DNA of 32,294 nt from Streptomyces sp. Ru72. GTDB taxonomy: Bacteria > Actinomycetota > Actinomycetes > Streptomycetales > Streptomycetaceae. Positions 30,017-32,294 of the stretch are shown piece after piece; positions within the stretch are counted from its first letter, which is position 1, and every line of letters starts with the position of its first letter. The translations under genes and the position numbers were made by a program. Location of the stretch: assembly GCF_002920635.1 (NCBI RefSeq), contig NZ_PQSR01000090.1:1-32294 (forward strand), read 5' to 3'. The notes under the pieces are model-generated. The model had not been told where the DNA came from, made no database searches, and was given only the letters and a program-made list of their open reading frames with translations.

Positions 30017-30885
30017 GAGGGTTCGAGATCGTGATGCGTGGCCCCCGTCCCCCGGAGCCGGAGCGGGCCGCAGAGGTGCGGCGGCGGTTCGGCGAGGAGG
30101 CGCGGTCCGAACGGCCCGACCTCGCCACGCTGTGCCTGCTCGTGGGCGCGGCGGCGGACGGGGAGCTGGACGAGGCCGGGATCGACGCGGCGCAGATCGA
30201 GCTGGACCGGCTGGCCGGGCTGGTGCCGTTCCGGCCGGACGGGCCGCGGGCGTGGGCCGAGGCGCTGGCGGACGTGCTCGGGGGCCGCCTCGGGTTCCAC
30301 GGCTGTGCCGCGGACTACGAGCGCCTGGAGTCCTCGCTGCTGCACGCGGTGCTGCGGCGGCGGCGCGGGCTGCCGATCCTGCTGTCGGTCGTGTGGATCG
30401 AGGTGGCGCGGCGGGCGGGGGCGCCGGTGTACGGGGTGGCACTGCCCGGGCACTTCGTCGTGGGGTTCGGGCCGCCGGACGAGCAGGTGCTGGCCGATCC
30501 GTTCGACCGCGGCCGGGTGCTGACCGGAGGTGACGCCGAGATGCTGGTCGCCGGTGCCACGGGGGCGGCGCTCGATCCTTCGATGCTCGCCCCTGCCGAC
30601 CCGCTGGATGTCGTACTGCGGGTGTTGAACAACATCCGGGCGTGGGCCGCTGCTCGGCCCGAACGGTCGGATGTCGCCCTGTGGGCGGTGGAGTTGTCGT
30701 TGCTGGTGCCCTCGCATCCGGCGCGGTTGCGCTACGAGCACGCGCAGCTCCTGGTGCAGCGGGGGGAGTTCTTGCGGGGGGCCGCGGAGCTGGACGCGTA
30801 TGCCGACGTCGTCTCCGCCGTCGACGACGCGGCTGCGGAGCGGGTGCGGGGGCAGGCTCGGGCTGCGCGAGCCATGCTCAACTGA
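30013..30885 (+). CDS. SirB1-type transglutaminase-like family protein
   Basis: This 290-residue protein has the SirB1 N-terminal pattern: helical DLATLCLLVGAAADGELDEAGIDAAQIELDRLA, then YERLESSLLHAVLRRRRGLPILLSVVWIEVARRAGAPVYGVALPGHFVVGF, a transglutaminase-like core whose His lies in PGHFVVG. The usual Cys is not evident; the nearest is in GFHGCAADY. The C-terminus looks like TPR helices. GTG 30013 overlaps the acetyltransferase TGA (GTGA); GTG 30031 or ATG 30034 with GAGAGG upstream are alternatives. Coupling suggests joint function, perhaps protein modification. Confidence 0.8.
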   Translation: MRGFEIVMRGPRPPEPERAAEVRRRFGEEARSERPDLATLCLLVGAAADGELDEAGIDAAQIELDRLAGLVPFRPDGPRAWAEALADVLGGRLGFHGCAADYERLESSLLHAVLRRRRGLPILLSVVWIEVARRAGAPVYGVALPGHFVVGFGPPDEQVLADPFDRGRVLTGGDAEMLVAGATGAALDPSMLAPADPLDVVLRVLNNIRAWAAARPERSDVALWAVELSLLVPSHPARLRYEHAQLLVQRGEFLRGAAELDAYADVVSAVDDAAAERVRGQARAARAMLN

Positions 30886-30895
30886 AGAGGTACGG

Positions 30896-31510
30896 CTACA
30901 GCCAGCCCTTCTCACGAGCCATCCGCACGGCCTCCGCCCTGTTCCTCACCGCCAGTTTCTGTATGGCGGTGGACAGGTAGTTCCGGACCGTCCCCTGGGA
31001 CAGGTGCAGCGTCGCCGCCAGTTCCGCGTTGGTCGCGCCGTCCGCCGCCGCGCGCAGGACCTCGCGTTCGCGCTCCGTCAGCGGATTGGCACCGTCGGCC
31101 AGGGCTGCCGCCGCGAGCGTGGGATCGATGACCCGTTCACCGGCGAGGACTTTCCGTACCGCCTCGGCGAGTTGGGAGGCGGGGGCGTCCTTCACCAGGA
31201 ACGCGGCGGCACCCGCCTCCATCGCGGAGCGCAGATAGCCGGGGCGGCCGAAGGTGGTCAGCACGACCACCTTCAGCGCCGGCAGCTCACGCTGCAGCCG
31301 TGCCGCCGCCTCGATCCCGGTGGCGCCGGGCATCTCGATGTCCAGCAGCGCCACGTCCACCTCATGAGCGCGTGCGGCCGCCAGCACCTCGTCGCCGCGG
31401 GCGACCTGGGCGACGACCTCGATGTCCTCCTCCAGGCCCAGCAGCGCGGCCAGCGCCTCGCGGACCATCGACTGGTCCTCGGCGAGCAGGACCTTGATCG
31501 TACGGCTCAT
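30896..31510 (-). CDS. NarL/LuxR-family response regulator (DesR-like)
   Basis: This 204-residue protein has a receiver domain (about 5-120) with phosphate-accepting Asp57 (LLDIEMPG), Thr85-Thr86 and Lys107, and a LuxR-type helix-turn-helix (about 140-200; NPLTEREREVLRAAADGATNAELAATLHLSQGTVRNYLSTAIQKL). It should bind DNA when phosphorylated by the adjacent kinase. ATG 31510 overlaps the kinase TGA as ATGA, so the pair is coupled with the kinase first. Regulated genes are not evident here. Confidence 0.93.
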   Translation of the reverse strand: MSRTIKVLLAEDQSMVREALAALLGLEEDIEVVAQVARGDEVLAAARAHEVDVALLDIEMPGATGIEAAARLQRELPALKVVVLTTFGRPGYLRSAMEAGAAAFLVKDAPASQLAEAVRKVLAGERVIDPTLAAAALADGANPLTEREREVLRAAADGATNAELAATLHLSQGTVRNYLSTAIQKLAVRNRAEAVRMAREKGWL

Positions 31511-32294
31511 GTCCCGGATCCTACGTGGACCGCGGCGCCCACGGGCACACGCGCGACCAGCCTGAAACCATGCCGGACTCGCCCCGCCTCCAGCGTGCCG
31601 CCGGCCTTCTGAAGACGCTCGGTCAGCCCCGTCAGGCCGTTGCCCGGGCCGTTGCCCGCGCCTCCCGATCCGTCGTCCTCGACGGAGAGTTCCAACATCC
31701 GCCCGTCGAGGGTCTGCCGTTGCAGCACCTCGATCGTGCAGCGGCCGGCGCCGCTGTGCCGTACGACGTTGGTGACCGCCTCGCGCAGCGCCCAGGCGAG
31801 GACGGACTCGCTCTCCTCCGCGACCCCGGTGAGGTCGGGCTCCGCGGCTATGTCCGCTCTGACTCCGGCCGCCGTGAGGGCTGCCTGCGCGCCCGCGAGT
31901 TCCGCGGAAAGGCGCGGGCGCCGGTACCCGGTGACCGCCTCCCTCACGTCGACGAGCGCCTGGCGGCTGACCCGTTCGATGTCGGCGACCTGCTGGGCCG
32001 CCTTCTCGGGGTGGTCGGGGAGCATACGGCCGGCCAGCTCGCTCTTCAGCGTGATCAGGGAGAGCGAGTGGCCGAGCAGGTCGTGCAGATCGCGCGCCAG
32101 GCGCAGCCGCTCCTCGTTGGCCGCGAGCTGGGCGACGGTGGCGCGGGCCTTGCGCAGCTCGATCGTCGTGCGCACCAGTTGGCCGACGCCCGTCATCGCG
32201 TACCCGATGAGCACCACCAGGAGCAGCAGGTTCTCCACCTCGTCCGCCGCGGCGCCCTGGAAGCCGACCAGGGCCATCACGGCGGCCGTCGCGG
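31507..32294 (-). CDS. Sensor histidine kinase, DesK-like (5' end outside window)
   Basis: About 262 C-terminal residues are visible. They comprise one membrane span (LLLLVVLIGYAMTGVGQLV), the HisKA_3 dimerisation region with phospho-acceptor His in LARDLHDLLGHSLSLITLKSEL, and an HATPase domain with N-box EAVTNVVRHSG and G-box EDDGSGG ... NGLTGLTERLQKAGG. The frame continues past the window edge, so further N-terminal membrane spans are expected. The stimulus is unknown; DesK relatives sense membrane state. It is upstream of, and coupled to, the response regulator. Confidence 0.9.
   Translation of the reverse strand, partial: ATAAVMALVGFQGAAADEVENLLLLVVLIGYAMTGVGQLVRTTIELRKARATVAQLAANEERLRLARDLHDLLGHSLSLITLKSELAGRMLPDHPEKAAQQVADIERVSRQALVDVREAVTGYRRPRLSAELAGAQAALTAAGVRADIAAEPDLTGVAEESESVLAWALREAVTNVVRHSGAGRCTIEVLQRQTLDGRMLELSVEDDGSGGAGNGPGNGLTGLTERLQKAGGTLEAGRVRHGFRLVARVPVGAAVHVGSGT

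Noticed and set aside
1..32294. CRISPR arrays, tRNA or rRNA genes, insertion sequences, phage or secondary-metabolite genes
   Set aside because: No regularly spaced repeats, cloverleaf sequences, transposase or integrase motifs, or synthase domains were seen on either strand.

Overview
The window is a stretch of a high-GC actinobacterial chromosome, almost certainly Streptomyces. The evidence is third-position G/C throughout, GTG and ATG starts, GGAGG-type ribosome sites mixed with apparently leaderless genes, and a gene order matching the Streptomyces core-chromosome segment that carries tatB apart from tatAC. From memory, the order also parallels the mycobacterial dapC/fdxC - dapE - LOG - folP2 - DivIVA-like - tag - DUF3117 - methyltransferase/sigE/rseA/htrA/tatB - mrp - mgtE-like - corA block. 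This is housekeeping DNA. I see no phage, IS element, CRISPR array, rRNA, tRNA or biosynthetic cluster.

Region 1 (1-7170): the tail of a protein ending in PRRRTRK repeats (probably a DEAD-box helicase), an alpha/beta hydrolase, a NYN-domain nuclease-like protein, a 50-residue protein behind an AT-rich palindromic control region, MarC, a PHP-domain phosphoesterase, a zinc-ribbon DUF6758-type protein, an MFS transporter with a near-consensus promoter, and a convergent SUFU-like protein.

Region 2 (7171-13443), metals and cofactors: a 540-bp leader and CorA, a small flavin-fold-like protein, a lipoprotein, a translationally coupled pair (PRC barrel/MgtE_N/CBS protein without a channel, plus a DUF1003 membrane protein), and the Mrp/NBP35 Fe-S carrier ending at a 23-bp perfect hairpin.

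Region 3 (13475-19590), envelope stress: a hypothetical protein, tatB, a membrane-anchored HtrA protease, a ZAS-type anti-sigma factor and its ECF sigma factor, with an O-methyltransferase divergent from sigma. Sigma and anti-sigma overlap by GTGA. A SigR-type promoter motif lies upstream of sigma, inside the apparent N-terminus of the methyltransferase frame, whose real start may be an ATT codon.

Region 4 (19666-28808): DUF3117, an enoyl-CoA hydratase/isomerase, tag coupled to a DivIVA-like membrane protein, a FolP2-type dihydropteroate-synthase homologue with a changed active site, a hairpin-rich intergenic module, a LOG phosphoribohydrolase, dapE, a membrane-anchored lysozyme-like protein, a secreted Ala/Gly-rich protein, dapC and ferredoxin. 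dapE and dapC act in lysine/meso-diaminopimelate synthesis, and the lysozyme-like protein may act on the peptidoglycan made from it.

Region 5 (28809-32294): a GNAT acetyltransferase coupled to a SirB1-type transglutaminase-fold protein, then a DesK/DesR-like two-component pair whose kinase runs off the end.

The observations most worth following are the SigR-like control of the sigma operon with the possible ATT start, two copies of one short palindromic repeat inserted in frame in unrelated genes, the channel-less MgtE/DUF1003 pair, and the palindrome over the promoter of the 50-residue protein.
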